This document shows positions 26,478-38,753 of a DNA stretch of 64,000 bases, in pieces. The notes beneath the pieces were generated by a model that was given only the letters and a program-made list of their open reading frames with translations, was not told the origin of the DNA and did no database searches. The stretch's first letter is position 1. The number at the start of each line of letters is the position of its first letter. The translations under genes and the position numbers were made by a program. This DNA is from Neisseria musculi (GTDB taxonomy: Bacteria > Pseudomonadota > Gammaproteobacteria > Burkholderiales > Neisseriaceae): NCBI RefSeq assembly GCF_014297595.2, contig NZ_CP060414.2, positions 2,864,410 through 2,928,409 of the forward strand. The letters run 5' to 3'.

Positions 26478-27533
26478 TTAAGCCAGCGGCTCGAGCAGTT
26501 TGGCAAATGCTTCTTCAAACTGCTTGAGGCCGTCTTCCTGCAGGCGCAGGGCGAGGGCTTCGAGATCGATGCCGAGTTGTTCGGTTTCGTCTAAAACGGC
26601 AAGGGCTTCGGGCAGGCCGGCGGTGAGCGCGGCGGTGGCGGTGCCGTGGTCGGTAAAGGCTTTCAGCGTGGCATCGGGCACGGTGTTGACGGTGTCGGGG
26701 CCGATGAGGCTGTCCACATAGAGCGTGTCGGGATAGGCGGGGTTTTTCACACCGGTGGAGGCCCACAGGAGCTGCACGGGGCGGGCGCCCTGCGCTTTGA
26801 GCGCGGCAAAGGCTTCACTGCCGAAAAACTGCTGCCAATCCTGATAAGCGGCCTTGGCCAGCGCAACTGCCACTTTGCCTTGCAGGGATTTCGGCAGGGT
26901 GGGGTCGAGCGCGCCGTCTATGCGGGAAATGAAAAAGCTGGCCACCACGCTGATGTTGTGTACGGGCAGGCCGGCGGCCAGGCGGGCTTCGATGCCTTTC
27001 ACATAGGCGGCATAGGCTTTGAGGGTTTGTTTGCGCGAAAACAGCAGGGTGAGGTTGATGCTGAGGCCGTCTGAAACCAACTGCTCCAATGCGCAGAGCC
27101 CTTCATCGGTGGCGGGCACTTTAATCATCACGTTGGGGCGGTTGATGGCTGTGTGCAGGCGTTTGGCTTCGGCTGTGGTGCCGGCGGTGTTGTGCGATAA
27201 ATCGGGGGCGACTTCCAGGCTTACAAAGCCGGCCTTGCCGCCGCTTTTTTCATATTCGGGAAGAAACACATCACAGGCAGCCTGTACATCGGCAACGGCC
27301 AGCGTTTCGTAGATGGCTTTCGGGCTGCGGTTTTGCTGTTTCAGCGCGGCGATTTCGCCGGTGTATAAGGCATCGCCCGCAAATGCTTTTTGGAAAATGG
27401 CGGGGTTGGAGGTAACGCCGCACACGCCCTGCCGCATCATTTCGGCCAGCCCTCCGCCCTGCACCAGTGAACGCGATAAATTGTCGAGCCAGATTTGTTG
27501 GCCTAATGCTTGAACGTCCGATAAAATAGTCAT
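26478..27533 (-). CDS. tal: Transaldolase
   Basis: This 351-aa enzyme of the non-oxidative pentose phosphate pathway moves a dihydroxyacetone unit between sugar phosphates. The Schiff-base lysine lies in [26 protein letters not shown] near the N-terminus and [19 protein letters not shown] are also family-typical. Length fits the longer transaldolase type (about 350 aa). It diverges from kdsD, 82 bases away, which links pentose phosphate metabolism with Kdo synthesis. Confidence 0.95.
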   Translation of the reverse strand: MTILSDVQALGQQIWLDNLSRSLVQGGGLAEMMRQGVCGVTSNPAIFQKAFAGDALYTGEIAALKQQNRSPKAIYETLAVADVQAACDVFLPEYEKSGGKAGFVSLEVAPDLSHNTAGTTAEAKRLHTAINRPNVMIKVPATDEGLCALEQLVSDGLSINLTLLFSRKQTLKAYAAYVKGIEARLAAGLPVHNISVVASFFISRIDGALDPTLPKSLQGKVAVALAKAAYQDWQQFFGSEAFAALKAQGARPVQLLWASTGVKNPAYPDTLYVDSLIGPDTVNTVPDATLKAFTDHGTATAALTAGLPEALAVLDETEQLGIDLEALALRLQEDGLKQFEEAFAKLLEPLA

Positions 27534-27615
27534 CTCTGAAATCCTTGTTATTTATTGAGAAAGTAATGATGCTAACCCGATTCGCCGTATTTGGGTAGCC
27601 CTGCGGAACACAAGC

Positions 27616-28590
27616 ATGGAAAATTGCAAACAATATCTGGACTGGGCGCGCGAGGTTTTGCGCATCGAAGCCGAAAGCCTGCATGAAATCGCCGCCGGGC
27701 TTGACGGCGGTTTTACCCGCGCTGCTGCCGCGCTGCTGCAATGCAGCGGCCGCGTAGTGGTGATGGGTATGGGCAAATCGGGGCACATCGGCCGCAAAGT
27801 GGCCGCCACCCTGGCTTCTACCGGCACGCCCGCGTTTTTCGTCCACCCCGCCGAAGCCGCCCACGGCGATTTGGGCATGATCGTTGACGGCGATGCGGTG
27901 ATGGCCATTTCCAATTCGGGCGAGAGCGATGAAATCATTGCGGTTATTCCTGCGCTCAAACGCAAAAACATTACCCTGATTGCGATTACCGCGCGGCCGC
28001 AGTCCGCTATGGCGCGCCATGCCGACATCCACATCACCGCCGCCGTGTCAAACGAAGCCTGCCCGCTGGGGTTGGCGCCCACTTCCAGCACCACCGCCGT
28101 GATGGCGTTGGGCGATGCGCTGGCGGTGGTGCTGCTCAAGGCACGCGGGTTCACGCCCGATGATTTCGCCCTCAGCCACCCCGCCGGCAGCCTCGGCAAA
28201 CGCCTGCTGCTGCGCGTGGCCGACATCATGCACGGCGGCGGCGGCCTGCCGGCTGTGGCGGGCGGCACTTTATTGAAAGATGCGATCGTTACAATGAGCG
28301 AAAAAGGCTTGGGTATGCTGGCCGTAACCGATGGCTGCGGCCGTCTGAAAGGCGTGTTTACCGATGGCGATCTGCGGCGGCTGTTTCAGCAGCGCGATAA
28401 TTTTGCCGGGCTGGTGGTGGACGAAATCATGCACACCGCCCCCAAAACCATCGGCGTCGACAAACTCGCCGCCGAAGCCTTGAAGCAGATGCAGCAAAAC
28501 CACATCAACGGCCTGCTGGTTGTGGAAGAAGGCGGCCTGCTGGTGGGCGCGCTGAACATGCACGATTTGTTGAAGGCGGGAATCGTGTGA
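27616..28590 (+). CDS. kdsD: KdsD, arabinose-5-phosphate isomerase
   Basis: This 324-aa enzyme has an N-terminal SIS domain (VVVMGMGKSGHIGRKVAATL, then SNSGESDEI) and two C-terminal CBS repeats (from about 205). It converts ribulose 5-phosphate to arabinose 5-phosphate, the first step of Kdo synthesis for lipooligosaccharide. It heads the run kdsD-kdsC-lptC-lptA-lptB but is separated from kdsC by a broken gene. The stop TGA overlaps an untranslated ATG frame. Confidence 0.95.
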   Translation: MENCKQYLDWAREVLRIEAESLHEIAAGLDGGFTRAAAALLQCSGRVVVMGMGKSGHIGRKVAATLASTGTPAFFVHPAEAAHGDLGMIVDGDAVMAISNSGESDEIIAVIPALKRKNITLIAITARPQSAMARHADIHITAAVSNEACPLGLAPTSSTTAVMALGDALAVVLLKARGFTPDDFALSHPAGSLGKRLLLRVADIMHGGGGLPAVAGGTLLKDAIVTMSEKGLGMLAVTDGCGRLKGVFTDGDLRRLFQQRDNFAGLVVDEIMHTAPKTIGVDKLAAEALKQMQQNHINGLLVVEEGGLLVGALNMHDLLKAGIV

Positions 28591-28768
28591 TGCGGCAGTG
28601 TGTTGTTCAGACGGCCTTGAATCATGCGGTGTGCTGTGCGGTTTGCCGCGCAGCCGCTTTGGCACAACGGCGGCACCGGTTTGCCTGGTTGCACGGGCTG
28701 TATTCTTTGCGGCACGGAGCCTTGTGTTTGATTGGATGGATCGGCTGTATTCATTTGCCGGAGTCGGT

Positions 28769-29469
28769 ATGAAGAAACCCTATTGGCTGTTCATCGGCTG
28801 TATGCCGGCAGCCGCCGCTGCCGATAAAGAACGACCGGTTTTTAACCGTTAAAGCCGTATCGTTCCACAACGGCAGCAACACGTTTTGTATGAAATCACG
28901 GGGGCCGGGCCGGAATCGGGCGCAGAGGTGCGGTATGCGGCGGATACGGTGCGGCAAAGTTCGCGGCAGGCCTATTATTTGGAGGTGTGCGGCAGCCGGC
29001 CGCCGCTGCAAATCATCAGCAACAGCCATTGGGTTCAGAATGCCGCCGGCAGGCTGGTGGCGTGTTGGACCACAACACACTCGAAATATGCGGCAGCGAA
29101 GAAGCCCGCCAAGCCCGTGAAAACGGCGTGAACCAAAGCTGCCCGACCCGCAAAAACGTGCGCATCGATGAGAGCAGCGTCAAAAACGGCGTGATGACCG
29201 TGGCCTACACCTTAACCGACCGCGATTTCAACGATATTGCCACCATGCTGCCGTTTGCGGTGAACGTGATGAAAAGAAGGGTAACTGCCATCGTGTGCCG
29301 CCCCGAAGGCGGGCTGCTGCCGGGCTTGCAGACTGCAAGGTTCACCTTGCGCGACCGGCACGGCAAAGCCATGCCGCCTGTGGATATTTTACCGCCGGGC
29401 TGTATGCCGCAATCTGCCGCCGAGCCGCAGGAGGGCGAAGGCAGGCCGCGCCGTCAAGCCAAAGGCTGA
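28769..29469 (+). pseudogene. Frameshifted secreted-protein gene
   Basis: A signal-peptide-like start (MKKPYWLFIGCMPAAAAADK) runs to a stop at 28852. The reading then seems to continue in other frames: SFHNGSNTF, then EITGAGPESGAEV through YYLEVCGSRPPLQIISNSHW, and finally HNTLEICGSEEARQARENGV to QAKG at 29469. The pieces read as one periplasmic protein of about 230 aa that has suffered at least three frameshifts. I do not recognise the family. It lies between kdsD and kdsC where many relatives have these genes closer together. Confidence 0.65.
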
Positions 29470-29744
29470 GCCTGCAGGCTCCGCCGGTTTACACTTTCAG
29501 ACGGCATTTAAAATTTATGGTGCTAAAATAAAGCCCTGATATTTGTTGGGGACGTTTGAAAGCTTTATATCGTGAATCGATTTGCCCTGTTGCGGCCTTG
29601 TGCTTTTTATTGCCGGCGGCCCTGAGACGGCAATGTGCGGATTCGCGGCGGCCTGTCAGATGAGGCCGGCAACGGTACGGCTTGCCCGCTCCACCGTTTT
29701 AACTAACCCGATGTATTTTATCTGTTTATTATCAAGAATACCTC

Positions 29745-30281
29745 ATGCAAACCCTATCCCCTGAAATTCAGGCGCGCGCTGCCGCCGTCAAACTGCTGAT
29801 TATGGACGTGGACGGTGTGCTTACAGACGGCCGCATTTTCATCCGCGACAACGGCGAAGAAATCAAATCTTTCCACACGCTTGACGGCCACGGCCTGAAA
29901 ATGTTGCAGGCTTCCGGTGTGCAGACGGCCATTATCACCGGACGCGATGCCCCTTCGGTGGGCGTGCGCGTGAAGCAGCTCGGCATCGGCCACTACTATA
30001 AAGGCATACACGACAAACGCGCCGCCTATGCGCAGCTGCTTGCCGAAGCGGGCGTGGCCGAACACGAATGCGCCTTTATCGGCGATGATGTGGTCGATCT
30101 GCCCGTGATGGTGCGCTGCGGCCTGCCCGTTGCCGTGCCGGAAGCGCATTGGTTTACTCTGCAATACGCAGCCTATGTTACCCGCAAAAGCGCAGGGCAG
30201 GGCGCGGTGCGCGAGCTGTGCGACCTGATTATGCGGGCGCAGGGCAAACTTGAAGCCGCTTTGCAGGAGTATGTGCAATGA
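29745..30281 (+). CDS. kdsC: KdsC, Kdo-8-phosphate phosphatase
   Basis: This 178-aa HAD-superfamily phosphatase has the nucleophile motif MDVDGVLTDG at about 23-32, TGRDAPSV and IGDDVVDLPVM. As a C0-type HAD enzyme without cap, it acts as a tetramer to release phosphate from Kdo-8-phosphate. The stop overlaps the start of lptC by four bases. The 275 bases upstream (29470-29744) hold no supported gene. Confidence 0.96.
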   Translation: MQTLSPEIQARAAAVKLLIMDVDGVLTDGRIFIRDNGEEIKSFHTLDGHGLKMLQASGVQTAIITGRDAPSVGVRVKQLGIGHYYKGIHDKRAAYAQLLAEAGVAEHECAFIGDDVVDLPVMVRCGLPVAVPEAHWFTLQYAAYVTRKSAGQGAVRELCDLIMRAQGKLEAALQEYVQ

Positions 30282-30856
30282 TCAGGCTGCGACACGGCTG
30301 GCTGTTTCCACTGGTGTTGGCGGTTTGCCTGGGCGGCCTTTCTGCCTGGCTGGGGCGTATCAGCCAAATTGATGTGGAAGAAGCCGCCCTCAATCCCAAC
30401 GAGCCGCAATATTCGATGACGGGCATCAACGGCAAACGTTTTGACGGGCAAGGCCGTCTGAAAGAAAGCCTGAGCGCCGAAACGGCTTGGCAATTGCCCA
30501 AAAGCAGCAACATCACCTTTGAAAAACCCGAGCTTGCCCTGTATGACGGCGGGCGGCTGCTCTATACGGTAAAAAGCAACGAAGCAGGCTACCACACCGA
30601 AAGCCGCAAAGTGCAGTTTCAAAACGAAGTGGTGCTCACTAAAAACGCCGATGCCCAACGCCCCGCCGGCATTTTGAAAACCAACAGCCTGACCGTTGAT
30701 ACGCAAACCGAAACCGCCGAAACCCAAGAGGCTGTCGAATATCAGTACGGCGACTCCCACGGCACGGCAAACGGCTTGGTATATGACCATAAACAAGGTT
30801 TCTTAAACCTGCCTTCACGTGTGAAAGCCATTATTTATGACCCAAAAAACCTGTAA
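30278..30856 (+). CDS. lptC: LptC, LPS export periplasmic protein
   Basis: This 192-aa protein has one N-terminal membrane anchor (LFPLVLAVCLGGLSAWLG) and a periplasmic beta-jellyroll. It bridges the LptBFG transporter and LptA to carry lipooligosaccharide across the periplasm. Family cues are NEPQYSMTGINGKRFDGQGR and the ending GFLNLPSRVKAIYDP-like strand. An AG-DUS lies within the coding sequence near 30452. The gene overlaps kdsC and lptA at its two ends. Confidence 0.92.
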   Translation: MIRLRHGWLFPLVLAVCLGGLSAWLGRISQIDVEEAALNPNEPQYSMTGINGKRFDGQGRLKESLSAETAWQLPKSSNITFEKPELALYDGGRLLYTVKSNEAGYHTESRKVQFQNEVVLTKNADAQRPAGILKTNSLTVDTQTETAETQEAVEYQYGDSHGTANGLVYDHKQGFLNLPSRVKAIIYDPKNL

Positions 30857-31376
30857 AACCGCCGCGCTTGCCGTTTTAGCCCTTATGGCCGCCGCCCCTT
30901 GTGCGTTTGCGCTGGAAAGCGACCGCCGGCAGCCGATTCAAATCGAGGCCGACCAGGGTTCGCTCGACCAGGCCAACCAAGTGACCACATTCAGCGGCAA
31001 TGTGATTATCAAGCAGGGCACGCTCAACATCAGCGCAGGCAGCGTGCGCGTATCGCGCAACAGCAAAGGCGAGCAGCAGATGAATGCTGCCGGCAGCCCC
31101 GTGCGTTTCAGCCAAACGCTAGATGACGGCAAAGGCATCGTGAAAGGACGGGCCGACAATATCGATTACTCGTCTGCCACCAATATCGTGAAGCTCACAG
31201 GCAATGCGCGGGTGGAGCGGGGCGGCGATGTGGCCGAGGGTGCCGTTATCACCTATAACACCCGCACCGAAATCTACACCGTGCAGGGCAGCAAGGCTGC
31301 CGGCGGCAAAAGCGGCAAGCGTGTAACCGTGGTTATCCAGCCGTCCGGTGCACAATCCCAGGGCAGGAAAAAATAA
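30837..31376 (+). CDS. lptA: LptA, LPS transport periplasmic protein
   Basis: This 179-aa protein has a cleavable signal (ALAVLALMAAAPCAFALE) and the OstA/LptA jellyroll: PIQIEADQGSLDQANQVTTF, then SGNVIIKQGTLNISAGSVRV. It polymerises into the periplasmic bridge between LptC and LptD. The start overlaps lptC by 20 bases. The C-terminal end is short and basic. Confidence 0.93.
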   Translation: MTQKTCKTAALAVLALMAAAPCAFALESDRRQPIQIEADQGSLDQANQVTTFSGNVIIKQGTLNISAGSVRVSRNSKGEQQMNAAGSPVRFSQTLDDGKGIVKGRADNIDYSSATNIVKLTGNARVERGGDVAEGAVITYNTRTEIYTVQGSKAAGGKSGKRVTVVIQPSGAQSQGRKK

Positions 31377-31380
31377 TCTT

Positions 31381-31431
31381 CGGCCGTCTGAAACTCCCGG
31401 CAGGCGTGCCGCCCTGTTTTTCAGACGGCCG
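31381..31431. terminator. DUS-pair hairpin after lptA
   Basis: CGGCCGTCTGAAA and TTTTCAGACGGCCG face each other. It lies a few bases after the lptA stop and separates lptA from lptB. Confidence 0.65.
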
Positions 31432-31927
31432 GGGATTGTATAAAACCCGCGCCGGCATTTGAAAACATCCGCATGATGCTTGTGCTGGGTTAGGGCATCT
31501 TCATTGGTTCCGCAGAAATAACATACAGCAAACCGCTTGTCCGGCCGGGGCGTTGCCGTGCTTCACCCCGAAGCGGGTGGGTGTTCGGCCGCGCAAACGG
31601 CAGCAGAACCGGTTTGGTATGAATATATTGTTTGGAAATTGCCGCTTGGTGCCGTCTGTCTGTGCAGCTTGTTTTGCGCTTCATTCGAGCGCTATCCGCT
31701 AGGCAGGCGAGCGGCACAGCCCCGGGCATAAAGGCTCGGAAACTTCAGATGGTATTTTTGGGTTGCGCGAAGATACCGCCCTTGAGGTTGCCGGCAGATA
31801 CCGTGAGGACGGTTGCGGATAAGCGGATACGCATGAACAAGTAATACAAATCTTCACAAAGATTAAAATAAACTTTCAGACGGCCTAAAAACCGATTACA
31901 ATAGTAACCATCACAAAGAACACACAT
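31432..31927. other. Long gap between lptA and lptB
   Basis: About 500 bp without a supported gene split what is usually a tight lptA-lptB pair. Bases about 31540-31700 resemble the diverged Correia-like repeat (CGTTGCCGTGCTTCACCCCGAAGC, then GCAGCAGAACCGGTTTG). A DUS lies at about 31876 and a TACAAT at 31897-31902 may be the -10 of an lptB promoter. Confidence 0.5.
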
Positions 31928-32656
31928 ATGAGCCAAAGCCGCTTAAACGTACAAAATCTGCAAAAAACCTTCAAAAAGCGCCAAGTGGTGAAAAACTTTT
32001 CGCTGGAAATCGAAAGCGGCGAAGTGGTCGGCCTGCTCGGCCCCAACGGTGCGGGTAAAACCACCAGCTTTTACATGATTGTGGGGCTGATTGCCGCCGA
32101 TGCCGGCAGCGTTGAGTTGGACGGACGGGAAATCCGCCACCTGCCGATACACGAACGCGCCCGTTTGGGTTTGGGCTATCTGCCGCAGGAAGCATCGATT
32201 TTCCGTAAGATGACGGTAGAGCAGAATATCCGCGCTATTTTGGAGATACGCCTGAAAAACAAAAGCGAAATCGATGCCGGGCTGGAAAAACTGCTGGCCG
32301 ACCTGAATATCGGGCGCCTGCGCAACAACCCTGCGCCTTCGCTTTCGGGCGGTGAACGCCGCCGCGTGGAAATCGCCCGCGTGCTGGCTATGCAGCCGCG
32401 CTTCATCCTGCTTGACGAGCCGTTTGCCGGCGTTGATCCGATTGCCGTTATCGACATTCAGAAAATCATCGGCTTTTTGAAAAACCGCGGCATCGGCGTG
32501 TTGATAACCGACCACAACGTGCGCGAAACCCTGCGCATCTGCGACCGGGCCTACATTATCAGCGATGGTGCCGTATTGGCTTCCGGCCATCCTGAAGAAC
32601 TGGTCGGCAACGAGCAGGTGCGTGCGGTGTATTTGGGCGAAAACTTCAACTATTAA
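31928..32656 (+). CDS. lptB: LptB, LPS export ABC ATPase
   Basis: This 242-aa ABC ATPase has Walker A GPNGAGKT (38-45), signature [13 protein letters not shown], Walker [14 protein letters not shown] and the switch His in [11 protein letters not shown]. It powers LptFG extraction of lipooligosaccharide from the inner membrane. The closeness of rpoN downstream matches the usual order. The operon with lptA is broken by about 550 bases, so it probably has its own promoter. Confidence 0.96.
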   Translation: MSQSRLNVQNLQKTFKKRQVVKNFSLEIESGEVVGLLGPNGAGKTTSFYMIVGLIAADAGSVELDGREIRHLPIHERARLGLGYLPQEASIFRKMTVEQNIRAILEIRLKNKSEIDAGLEKLLADLNIGRLRNNPAPSLSGGERRRVEIARVLAMQPRFILLDEPFAGVDPIAVIDIQKIIGFLKNRGIGVLITDHNVRETLRICDRAYIISDGAVLASGHPEELVGNEQVRAVYLGENFNY

Positions 32657-32839
32657 AGCCGCAGGCCGGCAGTTTGAGAATTAATCCGGCTCGGTGCAAA
32701 GCACACATTACGCTTTTATGGCGGATTAAATGGAAACTGATACGGCATCCCCACTTTTATGCACTTATTTGTATGGTTTGCGGGTATGGCCTTGTTTTGA
32801 TTCGAATTTAATCCCCATACTCAAGAAGAAAATAAAAAT

Positions 32840-34189
32840 ATGAGTCAAAACATAGGATTAAAGCTCAGGCAGACCCAGCAGATCAACCAGCGGCTGCAAC
32901 AGTCGCTGCGCATACTGCAAATGTCGGGATTGGAGCTTGAGCGCGAAGTCGGCGACTGGCTGCAGGAAAACCCGCTGCTGGAGTGTGCCGAATACGATGA
33001 AGCGGCCGAAGCCGGATTTGACCGCATCTCTGCCGCACAGCCCAAAACCGGCCAAATCGGCGGTGATGATGCGGAAAACGTTTGGGCCACCATTGCCGAG
33101 GAAGAAGGCTTCAACACTTATCTGCACAAACAAGTGTGCGAACATCCTTTGAGTGAGGCCGAAGCGGCGAGGGTGCATATCTTGATCGATTTTCTCGATG
33201 AGCAGGGCTATTTCACCGACAGTTTGGAAGAAGTGCTCGAGCATACGCCGATAGAGTGGATGCTGGAAGAGCAGGATATGCACAAAGCACTTGATTTGCT
33301 GAAAAGTTTTGATCCGCCCGGTGTGGGCGCCGCCAATCTTGCCGAGTCGCTGCTGCTGCAACTGATGCGTCTGCCCGCATCGCCCGCGCTCAGTCTTGCC
33401 GTCAAAATCGTGCAGCTCCACCTTGACGATTTAGGCCGCAGCCGCCAGCAAAACACTGCTAAATTCCGCAAACATTTTCCCGATGCCGAAGCCGCTACTC
33501 TTCAGACGGCCTTGGATCTGATTGCCAAGCTCAATCCTTATCCCGCTTACGGTTTTGCTGCTGCCGAACCCACCGCCTATGTGCAGCCCGATATTTGGGT
33601 GAAAGAAACCAAAAGCGGCTGGTCGGTGATCACTAACGAGCGCGTGTGGCCGAAAGTGCGGCTCAACAGCGAATATTGCGAGCTGCTCAAACAGGCGGGC
33701 GACATCGGCCCGGAGTGGAAAGAAAAGCTCAGTGAGGCGCGCCAGAAAATCGACAGCCTCGAGCTGCGCAAAAGTACCGTGATGCGGCTGGCCGAATATA
33801 TTGTTGAAAAACAGGAAGATTTTTTCGTGTTCGGCGAAATCGGACTCAGCCCCATGCTGCTGAAAGATGCTGCTGCCGCGCTGGGCGTGGCCGAAAGCAC
33901 CGTGTCGCGCGCGGTTAATCACAAATATTTGGCTTGCCCGCGCGGGGTGTTTGCGTTACGCTATTTCTTCACACAGGCCGTTGTTGCGGAAGACGGTGAA
34001 AGCGTCAGCCAAAGTGCGGTGAAGGCCGTTATCGCGCAGCTGGTGGAAAGTGAAAACAAACAAAAACCCTATTCCGATGATGCGTTAAGCAGGTTGTTGA
34101 AGCAGCAGGGCATTGATATTGCCCGCCGCACGGTAGCCAAATACCGCGAATCGTTGAATATTCCCAATGCGCACCAACGCCGGCCGTAA
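32840..34189 (+). CDS. rpoN: RpoN, RNA polymerase sigma-54 factor
   Basis: This 449-aa protein has all sigma-54 regions: the Q/L-rich region I at the N-terminus (LRQTQQINQRLQQSLRILQM), the core-binding middle, an HTH (ALGVAESTVSRAVNHKYL) and the RpoN box ARRTVAKYRE at about 428-437. It appears intact, whereas rpoN in N. gonorrhoeae is known as a degenerate, non-functional remnant. It directs transcription from -24/-12 promoters with an enhancer-binding activator, none of which is seen in this window. Confidence 0.95.
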   Translation: MSQNIGLKLRQTQQINQRLQQSLRILQMSGLELEREVGDWLQENPLLECAEYDEAAEAGFDRISAAQPKTGQIGGDDAENVWATIAEEEGFNTYLHKQVCEHPLSEAEAARVHILIDFLDEQGYFTDSLEEVLEHTPIEWMLEEQDMHKALDLLKSFDPPGVGAANLAESLLLQLMRLPASPALSLAVKIVQLHLDDLGRSRQQNTAKFRKHFPDAEAATLQTALDLIAKLNPYPAYGFAAAEPTAYVQPDIWVKETKSGWSVITNERVWPKVRLNSEYCELLKQAGDIGPEWKEKLSEARQKIDSLELRKSTVMRLAEYIVEKQEDFFVFGEIGLSPMLLKDAAAALGVAESTVSRAVNHKYLACPRGVFALRYFFTQAVVAEDGESVSQSAVKAVIAQLVESENKQKPYSDDALSRLLKQQGIDIARRTVAKYRESLNIPNAHQRRP

Positions 34190-34210
34190 TGTGCCGGCCA
34201 AAACCGAACC

Positions 34211-34259
34211 GGCCGTCTGAAACAATGAATCTGCATCAGCAAAACTTTTCAGACGGCCT
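34211..34259. terminator. DUS-pair hairpin after rpoN
   Basis: GGCCGTCTGAAA and TTTTCAGACGGCC face each other across about 24 bases, 21 bases after the rpoN stop. Confidence 0.6.
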
Positions 34260-34367
34260 ATATTGCAAGTGGACGCGAAAAACCGATTTATCTGCGGCCG
34301 CACAGCCGGCAATACGCCGATTTCCGCCGCCTGAGCGGGCGGTACAACCCAACCGAAGGAGTAAGCC

Positions 34368-34685
34368 ATGAATCTGAAAATTACCGGCCTGAATTTCGAT
34401 GTAACCGAAGCCGTCAAAAACCATGTGGCCGCCAAGCTCGAACGCATCAACCGCCACGCCGCCAATGTTATTTCGGTAGCCATCACTCTTTCGGTGGAAA
34501 AGCTCAACCACAAGGCCGAGGCCGATGTGCATCTGGCGGGTAAGGATCTGCATGTGGAAACCGTTGAATCGGATATGTATGCCGCCATCGATGTGTTGAT
34601 GGACAAGCTTGACCGCGCCGTGCTGAAACACAAAGAAAAAAGCAATGATGTGCGCGCCACCCCCAAACCTGCGCCGACAGCCTGA
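34368..34685 (+). CDS. hpf: HPF, ribosome hibernation factor (short form)
   Basis: This 105-aa protein has the HPF/YfiA fold: MNLKITGLNFDVTEAVKNHV, then KLERINRH and VETVESDMYAAIDVLMDKLD. Short HPF (about 95-110 aa) helps form 100S ribosome dimers with RMF, or inactivates 70S ribosomes, in stationary phase. It sits after rpoN as in many proteobacteria. A strong non-DUS terminator follows. Confidence 0.94.
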   Translation: MNLKITGLNFDVTEAVKNHVAAKLERINRHAANVISVAITLSVEKLNHKAEADVHLAGKDLHVETVESDMYAAIDVLMDKLDRAVLKHKEKSNDVRATPKPAPTA

Positions 34686-34731
34686 TAAACGTTTGCCGTA
34701 ACATGCAATAAAAAATCCCCCTTTCAAATTG

Positions 34732-34770
34732 CGCCCCAACTGCCGGATCTTGAATCCGACTTTTGGGGCG
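34732..34770 (+). terminator. Rho-independent terminator after hpf
   Basis: CGCCCCAA and TTGGGGCG form the outer stem, with a further inner pairing of CGGATCTTGAATCCG, followed by GTTTGTTTT. Confidence 0.7.
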
Positions 34771-35168
34771 GTTTGTTTTGAGGGATGGGAAGCAGATTTA
34801 TCTGTGTGGGTAATTTTGAGGCAGCCATACCGGAATATGCCGCGTCATCATGTGAAATATGGCGGGCGGGCATGATGCATCTGCTTTGTTTCCGCTTCAG
34901 TGTTGCTGCGCCATAAGGCCGGAGTCTTTGCAAAATTCAAAAAACACCAAAAGAAAGTTTATCTGCCGCAGGCGGAGTTTGGCCGCCCCGCATCCGGGGG
35001 TTTAAGCGGTACGCCGGTATTTCCCACCACTATCCCCGCCTGCGCGGGAACAATGATGCTTGATCTTTTCAGACGGCCTTAAGGTATTTTTGCAAAGCGT
35101 TTCCGGCATCCCGGCAGGGTTTGGTTGAAAAATCCATGCCGGGGCGGCTTTTGCGCGTGAAGCGGCCG
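34771..35168. other. Intergenic region, no gene seen
   Basis: Between hpf and valS (convergent). It holds a degenerate dRS3-like repeat at about 35032-35051 (ATCCCC-GCCTGCGC-GGGAAC) and a DUS at about 35070. Short frames here lack coding features. Confidence 0.5.
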
Positions 35169-38051
<2,883 letters not shown>

Positions 38052-38107
38052 GATGTTTTTCAATGCTGTATTAATCTGTAAATCAAAGCATGGGATTATA
38101 ACGCAAA

Positions 38108-38144
38108 GGCCGTCTGAAACCTATAAAAGGCGTTTCAGACGGCC
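38108..38144. repeat. DUS inverted pair between valS and the HTH gene
   Basis: GGCCGTCTGAAAC and GTTTCAGACGGCC face each other across 11 bases, upstream of valS on the minus strand. Confidence 0.65.
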
Positions 38145-38150
38145 ATAACA

Positions 38151-38183
38151 AACTGCCCGTCAGGTTAGTGCCTGCGGGCAGTT
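38151..38183 (-). terminator. Terminator after the HTH regulator gene
   Basis: AACTGCCCG and CGGGCAGTT form the stem, 14 bases after the HTH-gene stop on the minus strand. The stem's flanking T runs suit both directions. Confidence 0.7.
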
Positions 38184-38196
38184 TTATTTTCTCGGT

Positions 38197-38493
38197 TCAT
38201 TTATTTTTCGCTTCGGCCTTGGCTTCTTTTTTCAAAGAGGCATATAAGTCGGGCTGGCGGCTTTTCAGCAGCGAGGCAATCGCAAGATCATCGCGGTTTA
38301 CTTTAGCCAAGTCGATTTTCTCAATGTGGACCAAACGCAGTAATTCGCGTACGGGCTTGGGCATGTTGCGGCCTGATTCGTAACGCGAACCGCCGGACTG
38401 GGTAACGCCGATGCGGCTCCAAAAGTCCATTTGGTTTAAACCGAGTTTTTTGCGGATATCGCGGATATTTTCGATTTTCTCGAACGACTTCAT
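38197..38493 (-). CDS. Small helix-turn-helix regulator
   Basis: This 98-aa protein has a Cro/C1-type HTH in its first half (IRDIRKKLGLNQMDFWSRIG, then VTQSGGSRYESGRNMPKPV) and a Lys/Ala-rich tail. It resembles chromosomal HTH regulators of Neisseria rather than phage repressors. The ATG at 38493 has GGGAA upstream. No toxin-like partner adjoins it. The AT-rich 260 bases upstream (38494-38753) would hold its promoter. Confidence 0.82.
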   Translation of the reverse strand: MKSFEKIENIRDIRKKLGLNQMDFWSRIGVTQSGGSRYESGRNMPKPVRELLRLVHIEKIDLAKVNRDDLAIASLLKSRQPDLYASLKKEAKAEAKNK

Positions 38494-38753
38494 GAAATTC
38501 CCTTCATTTGTTGTAAAGATCAATCTGGAAATTACTTATGCAGCGATAATATCTTGAGTGAGAATATTATATTCAGATAAGTATGAATGCTTAGACAGGG
38601 AAATCAGGATAAGTTTAATCGGATTTTCTATCAAGCGGTCAAAAAACGCGACAAACGCAATAGGGTGTTTCAACTATTCTTTTAAAACAATAGGTTATTT
38701 TTTTAAGTAAAGATTCTAGCTAAAAATATTTTACATAAAAAAACGTAACAAAA

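Noticed and set aside
38197..38493. HTH gene as antitoxin of a toxin-antitoxin pair
   Set aside because: No small toxin-like gene adjoins it on either side; the neighbours are valS and map.
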